Below, in pieces: positions 24,895 to 33,028 of a stretch of 33,028 nucleotides of DNA. Numbering within the stretch: the stretch's first letter is position 1; each line of letters starts with the position of its first letter. The stretch is from NCBI GenBank assembly GCA_021845325.1, contig JAKBRR010000001.1:1-33028 (forward strand). Direction: 5' to 3'. Both the position numbers and the translations under genes were made by a program. Source of the DNA: Thermoplasmata archaeon (GTDB lineage: Archaea; Thermoplasmatota; Thermoplasmata; Thermoplasmatales; Thermoplasmataceae). A model generated the notes under the pieces. That model worked only from the letters and a program-made list of their open reading frames with translations. It was not told the DNA's origin and did not search any database.

Positions 24895-27800
24895 ATGAGT
24901 AATACAATTAAAAGCGCTAGAAGTGTGTTTTTGATCGTAATTGTTATGATTCTCCTTTCTGCTCCACTTCTCTTATCCGAAGAGGGCAATCTATCAAGAT
25001 CTGTAAATTCTGTTCATCTTGGAACTAATGCGAAAGCTGATTTTGGTACACAAACGAATACTTCCATACATAATGGAAATTTACAAATATCAAGCAAAAT
25101 CCCGAAAAAAGGTTCTTACACGGGAAACATTCCATTATTATCTGGTTCAAATGGGTCATCCAAACTTACTGTTCCGGCAAGTTCGATGAACATCAACGGA
25201 AAGAAATCATATAAGGTAACGTTCAGCGAGAAAGGAATACCAGCTGGAGCAACATGGGGCATTGGAATTGAAAAGTACATATATAACCCAGTGCCCAATG
25301 AAGTGCCCCAGGTTTATTTTGGCTATCTTGGTACACTAATCCACATAAACGCATTTTCTTCATTATATTCTACATCTGGAACATCATTTTCTATATACCT
25401 CCCAAATGGAACATATTTCTATGCGGTGAGATACAGTGGAACATACATTGGAAACAAAACTCTAACAGTGGATGGCAATTCTCAACTTATTCAGGTAAAA
25501 ATTCCTAAATTATTTAAGGTAACCATAAACGAACAGAACATTCCTTCAGGAGTTTCATGGGAATTAGTCGAAGTATCCATAGATAATATGATATATTCCA
25601 GTGAAAGCTCAATATCTTCTACTATAACTTCTTATCTGCCAAATGGTTCTTATGAATTAATTGCTGGTCCCGAATCTACATCTATGGTTCAGAATCCAAT
25701 TTTGGTCGAAGGAAAACCATTGTCATTGTCATTAACGTTTCCAAAGTTTTACAAAGTTACTTTTGAGGAGAAAAATTTACACAATGGAAGCACCTGGTAC
25801 CTGGGTACGTCACTGGAAGGCCAAGAGGCTATTTATCTTAATTATACGCAAAATCCAACAATGATCGCCTATCTCCCGAGCGATAACTACTCTTACGACT
25901 ACGGATTTATTCCATTTCAAAATGAAACAAACACAAGTGAAATTTCGTCAATTATGAATACGTTAACCTTTAATTCAACTACTAACTCAGGTTTCGTTCT
26001 AGTCCCTTCTCAATCTACAACAATCATAAAATTCCAGCAAACTTACAGGGTAAACTTTACGGCAAGCAATGTCCCCTATGAAGCAACATGGGGCGTTTCA
26101 GTTATGAACAACGAAATAATAGCATCAACTTATTCAGGCAACACGTCAGTTGTAGGATATCTTCCCAACGGTGATTACTGTTACATGGGCTACTATTCAG
26201 CAAATGTAAATGTGATCTTAAGTGGAAAATATTTTATTATAAACAATAGTTCTAAAAATATATTCCTGGAGTTTCCCGAACTATTTAAGGTAACATTTAC
26301 CGAAAAGAATGTCCCAGCAGGAGTTGAATGGGGTATAAGTGTAAATGGTTATGGGCGGGATATCAGTTATACAAATTCCACTTCAACATCATCATTGGTA
26401 GCTTATTTGCCAATCGAAATGCAGGGTAGTACGCAAAAGATAGGGTATAGGTATTCAGCAAATATCGGTCAGATCACATATTTGCAGGGTCAATTCACCT
26501 TAAACAGTACAAATACAGATATTTCTCTCGTATTCCCGACAACATACAAGGTTACATTCACGGAGAAAAACTTGTCAGAAGGATTAGTTTGGGACCTGAA
26601 CGTTAATACTAAAAACTATAGTGTAAGCTATGTTAATTCTACTTCAACCACATCGATGGTTGCATATCTGAAAAATGGATCATACGATTATAATGGAAGA
26701 GTTTTGTTACCATTTGAGAAGATAGCCACTTCCAGTAAAGAATTCACGGTTGATGGGGTATCCCTAAATGTTGTAGTATTATTCCCGGTAACACACAAAG
26801 TCACATTCACAGAAATGAATGTACCCAATGGTATAACATGGTCGATAAATGTTAATGATAAAAATAATAGCATCTCATATTTCAATTCTACTTCCTCTTC
26901 ATCCATGGTCGCATACATGCCTTACGGAACATACAATTATTCAGGATCATATACAGCATTTTTTGAAATCTCAGTACCCGAAACAGAAGTAAATATAAGT
27001 GGCAGTCTTACGAATATTGCATTAAAATTCCCATTTTCATATAAAGTAACATTTATGGAAAAGAACCTAGCTGTGGGCGCATCATGGGAAGTCAGCCTGA
27101 GCAGGAGCAATGAAAGCAGGGAATATGGTGCGTCTAATATAACCACATCATCTTCTATGGTGGCACACTTGACAAATGGTACGTACAATTATACAGGCGA
27201 TTACTACTATTTTTCACATGGTTCGTTGACACATATTTCCATAGCTGTAAAACAGTTCACGGTCAAAAATGCTGCAATCACAGTGATTTTGGTATTCCCG
27301 GTAACACATAAAGTCACATTCACAGAAATGAATGTACCCAAAGGTATAACATGGTCAATAAATGTTAATGATGAAAATAATAGCATCACATATTCCAACT
27401 CTACATCTTCTTCATCCATGATCGCATACCTGCCTTACGGAACATACAATTATTCAGGATCATATATGGTATACTTTGAAATTTCAGTTCCGAATAAGGA
27501 AATAAGTTTCAGCAGTGCTGAAAACCAATTTGAGGTTGTATTTCCACTAACCTACATGGTAACATTCACAGAAGAAAATGTTCCGGCAGGATTTCTTTGG
27601 TCTATAAATGTGCATAACAAAGACTATAGTATTTCTTTTTCTAGATCTTCTACAATACCATCAATGGTTTTATATCTGCCAAATGGAATTTATTATTATA
27701 ACAGTTACTATAGTAATGATAATTCAATGGATTATAGTTATGTTGGAATTGGACAAAGGGAATTTACGGTAAATAATTCTACTCTTTCATTATCTGTTCT

Positions 27801-28902
27801 ATTTCCTGTAACATATCATATAACATTTACAGAGAGAAATTTGCCAAAAGGCATAATTTGGAGTATGAACCTGAACAATAAAAACGATAGCGTAAGTTAT
27901 TACGATTCCACATCATATAGTTCGATCACATTATATTTACCAAATGGTACATACAATTACACAGGATCATACAACTCAAACATTGCCCACGAACAGTTGA
28001 CTACAAAGGAATTGAGAGTTAGTGAAAAATCTCTCACCGTAAACCTTACTTTCCAGGAGGTTTACCTGGTCACATTTAAAGAATCAGGGTTATCAAATGG
28101 CATTCAGTGGTCTGTGTCTTTAAACAATACGGAACTATCATCAACTTCTAACGAAATAACATTCTTTGCTAAAAACGGATCATATCAGTATAGTGTAATC
28201 TCAGTCAGTGGATTTAGGGTTACAAACGAATCTGGTACTATATCAGTATTAGGCAAGAATTACAATCAATCCATATCGTTTACTGCAAGGGAAGTGAAAA
28301 TTTCTAAGTACACAGTAACATTCACAGAATCAGGACTACCATCTGGAACATCATGGTCAGTAACATTCAATGGTACAACTGAAACATCCACAACAGATAC
28401 AATAACATTTACCGTTGCAAATGGAACATACTCATTCGCGGTAGGTTATTTAGGCGAATACACAGCATCGCCATCATCAGGAAGCATAAGCGTGAAAGGA
28501 GCAAATGCAAATCAGGCAATAACATTCACACCTGTAAAAACCACAGTCAGTAAGTACACAGTAACATTCACAGAATCAGGACTACCATCTGGAACATCAT
28601 GGTCAGTAACATTCAATGGTACAACTGAAACATCCACAACAGATACAATAACATTTACCGTTGCAAATGGAACATATTCTTACAGTATTGGCAATATAAC
28701 CGGATACAAAGTTGACCCATTATCTGGATCGCTAAACATAAATGGATCTAACACTTCACAAACCATTACATTTTCATCAAATACTACATCTAAAACTCCA
28801 CCCAAAGGGATATCCAGTGATGAAATATATGCAATAGAAGGAGCAATAGCTGCCCTCATTATTATCGGAGCATCTGTGGCAGTTGTAAGGAGAAGAAAAT
28901 AG
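24895..28902 (+). CDS. Giant membrane-anchored surface protein with about 14 repeated beta domains
   Basis: 1335 residues. A signal/anchor segment spans residues 11-28 (VFLIVIVMILLSAPLLL); a single C-terminal helix is at about 1312-1331 (EGAIAALIIIGASVAVV), followed by RRRK, so the bulk is outside the cell. Between them are about 14 domains of 80-98 residues, each opening with a pattern like KVTFTEKNVPAGVEW and ending near YLPNGTYNY. They begin near residues 106, 207, 286, 384, 464, 551, 635, 716, 806, 887, 974, 1057, 1139 and 1221. The last three are a sub-type with ESGLPSGTSW. This repeat is, to my knowledge, common in Thermoplasmata surface and thermopsin-like proteins. N-x-S/T sites are very frequent, fitting a glycosylated protein. 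It is probably an adhesin or cell-coat component; no protease motif was seen. Confidence 0.85.
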   Translation: MSNTIKSARSVFLIVIVMILLSAPLLLSEEGNLSRSVNSVHLGTNAKADFGTQTNTSIHNGNLQISSKIPKKGSYTGNIPLLSGSNGSSKLTVPASSMNINGKKSYKVTFSEKGIPAGATWGIGIEKYIYNPVPNEVPQVYFGYLGTLIHINAFSSLYSTSGTSFSIYLPNGTYFYAVRYSGTYIGNKTLTVDGNSQLIQVKIPKLFKVTINEQNIPSGVSWELVEVSIDNMIYSSESSISSTITSYLPNGSYELIAGPESTSMVQNPILVEGKPLSLSLTFPKFYKVTFEEKNLHNGSTWYLGTSLEGQEAIYLNYTQNPTMIAYLPSDNYSYDYGFIPFQNETNTSEISSIMNTLTFNSTTNSGFVLVPSQSTTIIKFQQTYRVNFTASNVPYEATWGVSVMNNEIIASTYSGNTSVVGYLPNGDYCYMGYYSANVNVILSGKYFIINNSSKNIFLEFPELFKVTFTEKNVPAGVEWGISVNGYGRDISYTNSTSTSSLVAYLPIEMQGSTQKIGYRYSANIGQITYLQGQFTLNSTNTDISLVFPTTYKVTFTEKNLSEGLVWDLNVNTKNYSVSYVNSTSTTSMVAYLKNGSYDYNGRVLLPFEKIATSSKEFTVDGVSLNVVVLFPVTHKVTFTEMNVPNGITWSINVNDKNNSISYFNSTSSSSMVAYMPYGTYNYSGSYTAFFEISVPETEVNISGSLTNIALKFPFSYKVTFMEKNLAVGASWEVSLSRSNESREYGASNITTSSSMVAHLTNGTYNYTGDYYYFSHGSLTHISIAVKQFTVKNAAITVILVFPVTHKVTFTEMNVPKGITWSINVNDENNSITYSNSTSSSSMIAYLPYGTYNYSGSYMVYFEISVPNKEISFSSAENQFEVVFPLTYMVTFTEENVPAGFLWSINVHNKDYSISFSRSSTIPSMVLYLPNGIYYYNSYYSNDNSMDYSYVGIGQREFTVNNSTLSLSVLFPVTYHITFTERNLPKGIIWSMNLNNKNDSVSYYDSTSYSSITLYLPNGTYNYTGSYNSNIAHEQLTTKELRVSEKSLTVNLTFQEVYLVTFKESGLSNGIQWSVSLNNTELSSTSNEITFFAKNGSYQYSVISVSGFRVTNESGTISVLGKNYNQSISFTAREVKISKYTVTFTESGLPSGTSWSVTFNGTTETSTTDTITFTVANGTYSFAVGYLGEYTASPSSGSISVKGANANQAITFTPVKTTVSKYTVTFTESGLPSGTSWSVTFNGTTETSTTDTITFTVANGTYSYSIGNITGYKVDPLSGSLNINGSNTSQTITFSSNTTSKTPPKGISSDEIYAIEGAIAALIIIGASVAVVRRRK
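26781..26970 (+). repeat. Domain 7 DNA, near-identical to domain 9 (27294-27483)
   Basis: The segment from ATTCCCGGTAACACA through the AATTATTCAGGATCATAT end is closely matched 513 bases (171 codons) downstream, with the diverged domain 8 between. This indicates that a two-domain unit was duplicated. Boundaries are approximate. Confidence 0.7.
28305..28430 (+). repeat. 126-base exact repeat inside the surface-protein gene, copy 1
   Basis: Identical base for base to 28551-28676, a period of 246 bases (82 codons). It covers the first half of domain 13 (YTVTFTESGLPSGTSW and onward). The sequence diverges immediately after both copies. Confidence 0.9.
28551..28676 (+). repeat. 126-base exact repeat inside the surface-protein gene, copy 2
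   Basis: Second copy of 28305-28430, covering the first half of domain 14. Identity including silent positions implies recent duplication or gene conversion. Confidence 0.9.
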
Positions 28903-29350
28903 TTTTTCTTCTACATATTTTAACACACATCTAATCTTCAATGGTCCACTGTCAGGAATTACAAAAAGGAAAATACATTCTAAAACAAAGATAAACATAA
29001 TTTTTTACAAGCATTTCAACTTAACTGGGTTATTGTTCCACTTTTCATTACAAAATAATCATGGTTGAAGTATTCAGAAGTGAGAATAAGGATCAAGTTA
29101 CCATAGAATTTAGGTTCTCCACACTTATATGTGGGTTGTATTACAAAAGCCCATCTAGAACTGGCAGCATTCTACTGAATAAGTGTTAGTTTCAATCGAG
29201 TACTAATCTATTCAAACAAAAAACTTTTCAAGGAAAGCCTAATCTCTGGTTGAACAAAATGAACGCTAAGTTCTTACCCACATGAAAGTCCAATGAATCA
29301 GAATTTACTAAAATGCCTAATCTTTTAGTTTGTTTCTTACATACCAATTC
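28903..29350. other. Intergenic region with one possible tiny gene
   Basis: 448 bases without a strong gene. A 42-residue plus-strand frame starts with ATG at 29061 and stops at 29189 (MVEVFRSENKDQVTIEFRF and onward); its composition is protein-like, but it has no recognised family and no clear promoter, so it may be a remnant. No tRNA-like or terminator structure was seen. Confidence 0.35.
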
Positions 29351-29566
29351 ATGATCCTAAAGGTGAAGGTTCATGCTGGAAACGGAATGATAGACGTTAA
29401 GGGAGAAAAAGTTGACATATTCACATCAAAGCCAATGAAAAATAACATGGCAAATCATGACATAATAAAACAGATTTCTGACTATTATCATGTGGAAGTT
29501 AACTGTGTCCGGATTTTGAGAGGAGCAACAAGAAGAAATAAATTAATTGAAGTCAATTGCATTTAA
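29351..29566 (+). CDS. Small DUF167 / YggU-like protein
   Basis: 71 residues from the ATG at 29351. The sequence follows the DUF167 pattern: an opening strand ILKVKVHAG, a strand KGEKVDIFTSKP, then the helix with N-x-x-MANHDIIKQISDYYHV (family consensus GKAN...L...LA), and the closing VRILRGATRRNKLIEV (consensus I.SG..SR.K...). The function of the family is unknown; members are small soluble alpha/beta proteins. A TTG at 29330 would add seven residues that do not belong to the fold, so ATG is preferred. It lies convergent to the threonyl-tRNA synthetase gene, 29 bases between stops. Confidence 0.75.
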   Translation: MILKVKVHAGNGMIDVKGEKVDIFTSKPMKNNMANHDIIKQISDYYHVEVNCVRILRGATRRNKLIEVNCI

Positions 29567-29595
29567 GCACAGAAACCTATCCCACGAAACTTTCT

Positions 29596-31596
29596 TTAAA
29601 GGTTTTGTTCCTTTGATCTATCCTTGATCTCTTCTTTGATCTTTTTCATGAACTCACCGATCTGAAGGTTCTGTATTCTATCCTTCCTGTTTCGTACAGA
29701 AACTTCACCCTTTTCCTTTTCCCTCTCTCCAAGTATGAGGAAATAGGATGGCCTGAATCTTCTTCCAAGTTTGATCTTCTTTGATACACTCTCAGAGGAT
29801 TCATCAAGATATGTTCTTATTCCAGATTTTCTCAGTTTTTGATTTACATGATTCGCATATTCCTTCTGCTGATCGCTAAGTGGTATGACATAGGCCTGGA
29901 TAGGCGAAAGCCATGTCGGTAATTTTCCATAGGAGTTCTCAAGAAGAATAACGAGAAATCTTTCTATGGAACCGTATATGGCTCTGTGAAGCATGACCGG
30001 GGTTTCCTTTTTACTCTCCTGGTTTATGAAATAAAGATTGAATGCTATGGGCATGAAGAAATCTATCTGTATTGTTGTCAGCTGCCATGATCTTCCAAGT
30101 ACGTCCTTAATGTGTACATCTATCTTTGGACCATAAAATGCAGCCTCTCCGGGATATTCCTTAAATTCTATTTCCGATGATATTAGGGCATTCCTCAGCT
30201 GTTCTGTTGCATTATCCCATAAAGAGAAATCAGCCTCCAGATCGGCAGAACCACATTCCTCGCATTTCTGTTCATTCGTCTCTGCAGACATCCTTTTAGG
30301 CTCATTCAGGTGGCCACATTTCCTGCATTTATAATTGATTAGATAATTCTCAGGCTTATTTTTGTCAGCAACTGATAGATCATATCTTACCTCAATCTCA
30401 TCAAAGAATGTTTTAAATGTGATCTTCATCATATCAAGAACGCTTTTAATTTCATCTTCAATCTGATCTGGCCTCATAAATTCATGTCCATCATCCACTG
30501 TGAATGTTCTGGGTCTTGTTAATCCACCAACTTCCCCAGATTTTTCATATCTGTATACTGTGCCGAATTCGCTGAATTTCACCGGCATGTCCCTGTAGCT
30601 GTGGTTTGTATTTTCGTATATTGTAATATGCCCAGGACAGTTCATGGGCTTTAAGGCATAGGAATCTCCATCTGGAAGTGTGAACAGAAACATATCATCC
30701 CTGTACTTGTAATAATGCCCGGATGTCTTCCACATGTTATCCTTAAACAAATGGGGTGTTGTAACCTCGTCCCAGCCAAATTTGCTGTTCAGTTCTCTCA
30801 TGAAGTTTATGAGTTCATTTCTTATGACAGATCCCTTTGCAGTGTACATGGGCAAGCCTGGTGCTCTTTCTGAATTGAATACAAAAAGATCCATCTCAGA
30901 CCCTATTTTCCTGTGATCTCTCTGTGCAGCTTCTTCTCTGTTTTTCAGGTACTGTTTCAGCTCCTTTTCATTAGGGAATGCTGTTCCATATATCCTTGTT
31001 AGCCTCTCCTCTTTAATGTCACCCTTATAATTAGAAGATGCAACATTTAGCAGTTTGAAATGTCTTATACATGATGTATCTGGAACATGTGGTCCGGTGC
31101 AGAAATCTACAAAGCCATCCTGCCTGTATATTGTGGATTCCTTTCCAACATAATCATTTATCTTGTCCAGCTTGAACCTGTTATCACTGAACATACTTCT
31201 TAATTCTTCCTTGCTATGCAACTCCATCACAATTGGAATCTTCTTCGAGGCGAGTTCTTTCATCTTCTTTTCGATCATGTCTAAGGCTTCCTGATCAGGT
31301 GCCTCCATCTTAATATCATAATAGAAGCCATTTTCCACCACAGGTCCTGCATTCAGTTTTGCATCTGGATACATTTCCATTACAGCCTGTGCAAGAAGAT
31401 GTGCAGCAGAATGTCTCAGTATGTGCAATCCATATTCATCATTAAGCGTAACGGGTAAAACATCTGTGTCAGTTCCAGCAATTTCTCTCAAATCGTGAAG
31501 TTCTTCACCAATCCTTACTGCAATTATATCTTTCTTTCCAGCAAAAGGTGTTCCCAGTTGCTCTCCCTTCTTCACAGAATACTGCTTTTCTGACAT
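29596..31596 (-). CDS. thrS: Threonyl-tRNA synthetase with inserted zinc ribbon
   Basis: Charges tRNA-Thr with threonine in the cytoplasm. 666 residues. Residues 1-58 resemble a TGS domain. The editing domain follows with H62-x3-H66 (RHSAAH) and C166-x3-H170 (CTGPH), the residues that clear Ser-tRNA-Thr. The class II core has the zinc ligands C320 (MNCPGH), H371 (DDGHEF) and H537 (MLHRAI), motif 2 around VYRYE (348-352), and motif 3 near HRAIYGSIERF (537-547). The anticodon domain spans about 562-660. This is the bacterial-style layout rather than the archaeal DTD-like editing form. Unusually, residues about 414-455 hold an insert with C424-x2-C427 and C445-x2-C448, a rubredoxin-like zinc ribbon placed inside the catalytic domain. 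The ATG at 31596 gives a full-length N-terminus. Confidence 0.96.
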   Translation of the reverse strand: MSEKQYSVKKGEQLGTPFAGKKDIIAVRIGEELHDLREIAGTDTDVLPVTLNDEYGLHILRHSAAHLLAQAVMEMYPDAKLNAGPVVENGFYYDIKMEAPDQEALDMIEKKMKELASKKIPIVMELHSKEELRSMFSDNRFKLDKINDYVGKESTIYRQDGFVDFCTGPHVPDTSCIRHFKLLNVASSNYKGDIKEERLTRIYGTAFPNEKELKQYLKNREEAAQRDHRKIGSEMDLFVFNSERAPGLPMYTAKGSVIRNELINFMRELNSKFGWDEVTTPHLFKDNMWKTSGHYYKYRDDMFLFTLPDGDSYALKPMNCPGHITIYENTNHSYRDMPVKFSEFGTVYRYEKSGEVGGLTRPRTFTVDDGHEFMRPDQIEDEIKSVLDMMKITFKTFFDEIEVRYDLSVADKNKPENYLINYKCRKCGHLNEPKRMSAETNEQKCEECGSADLEADFSLWDNATEQLRNALISSEIEFKEYPGEAAFYGPKIDVHIKDVLGRSWQLTTIQIDFFMPIAFNLYFINQESKKETPVMLHRAIYGSIERFLVILLENSYGKLPTWLSPIQAYVIPLSDQQKEYANHVNQKLRKSGIRTYLDESSESVSKKIKLGRRFRPSYFLILGEREKEKGEVSVRNRKDRIQNLQIGEFMKKIKEEIKDRSKEQNL

Positions 31597-31705
31597 TGAA
31601 CTACGATTAATAACTGCAATAAATTCTTATGCTTCCCATTATGAAAAGTTTTGATGCTGCTTTGAATAATTTAATTATAAATTTTGAAACTGGAAACAGC
31701 TTATC

Positions 31706-33028
31706 TTATCTTTTATATTTCTCTCTCAGTTTCTCATAAATCTCAAGTTTTTCCAATCCCTTAGCTATACCAAGTTTGTTCTTGTCGTTTCTGATTTTAT
31801 CCATGAGTTTCTTTGTTTCATCCATTCTTTCCTCTCCTACGAATGGGAGTATAGAGGACATCAGGTTTGAAACATTTCTTCCCCCTGATGAGATCTCGTT
31901 GAGCCTTGCAACAATTCTCTCTATGTTTTCGAATGCAATATCCTTATTTTCAAGTGACATTCCCAGGGAAGTGTAATACCTTGACTCATCCTGTTTCTTG
32001 ATCTTTCCATCCTTTGCAAGTGAAAATATCTTTTCCATAGCATCTTTTCCTTTCAAATTTCCCATGGAACTGAGTACTGCAACCCGATCGTTGTCATTTT
32101 TCAATGATTCGTACTTCCTTATGGTAGCATCTGGATCATCATACTTTTTTACAAATGCGTATGCTATTGCATTCCTCATATCAGGGTCTTCCCTTTCCAA
32201 ATGCTGGAACTTTTCCGCGAGATCGTTGCATGTTTCATCATCGATCTCTGCCAATCTTCTTAAAATCAGACCATGGAGTATTGATCTGTTTATATCATCA
32301 TTCCTATCCTTCTCAAGCAATTTTTTCTGCTCTTCATGAAAAGTCTTGAACGTTTTATTCACATCTTCATTTCTGTATAAAATGTGATAAAGCTCTGCAA
32401 GTTCATTTGATATTTGAATATGGAGATTGTATCTTTCACTCTGTTTGAATTTTCCTATGATATCTGTATAATTCCTCAGATCCATCCTTCCTGATAATAC
32501 TAACGCATACAGATCGCTTACAATTCCGATTAGATCAAATTCAGTAAAATCTTCGGATGCAGGATCAAATTTGCTGTAGAAATCATCAGAATATTTTACC
32601 CTGTAAAATCCAGTTTCATCTGCATTCAGCTTCAAGAAATCATTACCCTGGATCTCACTCTCCCTGTTATCAAATAGAATGCTTTCAACGCCATTCTTTC
32701 TTTTAACAGTTAGTGGAACAGGCCATATTCCGTCATCTGTCTTACCATTGAGTAGGAATCTCTCCTGTTTTATTTTTTCTCGATTATTTACAGTTATTAG
32801 TGGATAACCATCTCTTGTGATCCAGGCATCCATTATTCCACTAACATCCTTTTCTGAATTCTCAGATATGCTCTTCCATAGATCTGCAGCCTCAGCATTT
32901 GAATATGAATATTTCACAAGGTAGTCATGCAGGCCATTTTTGAATGCATCCTCCCCAACATAGCTTTCAATCATTCTCAGAATCATGCCACCCTTTCCAT
33001 AGGTTATTTCCGTTGATCTTTCACCCAT
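31706..33028 (-). CDS. M1 family aminopeptidase, tricorn-interacting-factor F2/F3-like (5' truncated by window edge)
   Basis: Zinc aminopeptidase that would trim peptides released by the tricorn protease or proteasome in the cytoplasm. Only the C-terminal 440 residues are visible; the frame is open at the right edge, so the HEXXH zinc site lies outside. Residues 10-30 (TYGKGGMILRMIESYVGED) match the end of the M1 catalytic domain just after the zinc site, followed by the helix of DYLVKYSYSNAEAADLWKSI. A beta-sandwich domain (about 70-160, with DGYPLITV and WPVPLTV) and a long alpha-helical C-terminal domain follow. Full members are about 780 residues. Identification as an F-type factor rather than another M1 enzyme rests on resemblance and the likely lineage. 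The gap to thrS is 109 bases. Confidence 0.88.
   Translation of the reverse strand: MGERSTEITYGKGGMILRMIESYVGEDAFKNGLHDYLVKYSYSNAEAADLWKSISENSEKDVSGIMDAWITRDGYPLITVNNREKIKQERFLLNGKTDDGIWPVPLTVKRKNGVESILFDNRESEIQGNDFLKLNADETGFYRVKYSDDFYSKFDPASEDFTEFDLIGIVSDLYALVLSGRMDLRNYTDIIGKFKQSERYNLHIQISNELAELYHILYRNEDVNKTFKTFHEEQKKLLEKDRNDDINRSILHGLILRRLAEIDDETCNDLAEKFQHLEREDPDMRNAIAYAFVKKYDDPDATIRKYESLKNDNDRVAVLSSMGNLKGKDAMEKIFSLAKDGKIKKQDESRYYTSLGMSLENKDIAFENIERIVARLNEISSGGRNVSNLMSSILPFVGEERMDETKKLMDKIRNDKNKLGIAKGLEKLEIYEKLREKYKR

Noticed and set aside
1..33028. tRNA or rRNA genes
   Set aside because: I looked in the gaps for T-loop and acceptor patterns and found none; small or intron-bearing tRNAs cannot be excluded without a covariance-model search.

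Overview
The window looks like a piece of chromosome from an archaeon, most likely a thermoacidophile related to Thermoplasmatales. The evidence is AT-rich DNA with dense genes, TATA-like boxes 21-38 bases upstream of start codons (mostly leaderless genes), a TrmB-type sugar regulator, a tricorn-factor-like M1 aminopeptidase, and a giant glycine- and asparagine-rich surface protein of a repeat type I associate with Thermoplasmata. The lineage is inferred from gene content; no marker gene settles it.

Layout. Positions 2-5845 hold a sugar-use block: the 3' part of a MalK-like ABC ATPase (+), then on the minus strand a GH13 amylase/neopullulanase and a GH31 alpha-glucosidase that overlap by 8 bases, and a TrmB-family regulator. 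Together they suggest import and intracellular breakdown of alpha-glucan oligosaccharides under TrmB control.

Positions 6007-18364 hold a complete CRISPR-Cas locus of subtype I-G (formerly I-U), all on the plus strand: cas3 (helicase followed by a C-terminal HD nuclease), csx17/cas8, csb1/cas7, csb2 (cas5-cas6), a cas4-cas1 fusion and cas2, tightly packed or overlapping. About 320 bases of leader follow, then an array of 37 identical 36-base repeats and 36 spacers. Each repeat can form a perfect 8-bp hairpin capped by GAAA. Two spacers are identical (20 and 31). Two neighbouring spacers (33 and 34) encode diverged versions of the same peptide in the same register, which points to repeated sampling of one conserved gene from related invaders.

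Positions 18365-21259 look accessory: an orphan helix-turn-helix protein, upstream of which lie six helically phased TTGCAYTA-type motifs, then about 1.3 kb of decayed coding remnants, possibly from a mobile element. Positions 21260-24559 carry an MFS transporter whose first membrane segment lies upstream of any normal start codon, and a protein made almost entirely of TPR repeats. Positions 24895-28902 encode a 1335-residue membrane-anchored surface protein with about 14 repeated domains, the last two sharing 126 identical bases. The right end is housekeeping: a DUF167-like small protein, a threonyl-tRNA synthetase with an inserted four-cysteine zinc ribbon, and the 3' part of an M1 aminopeptidase.
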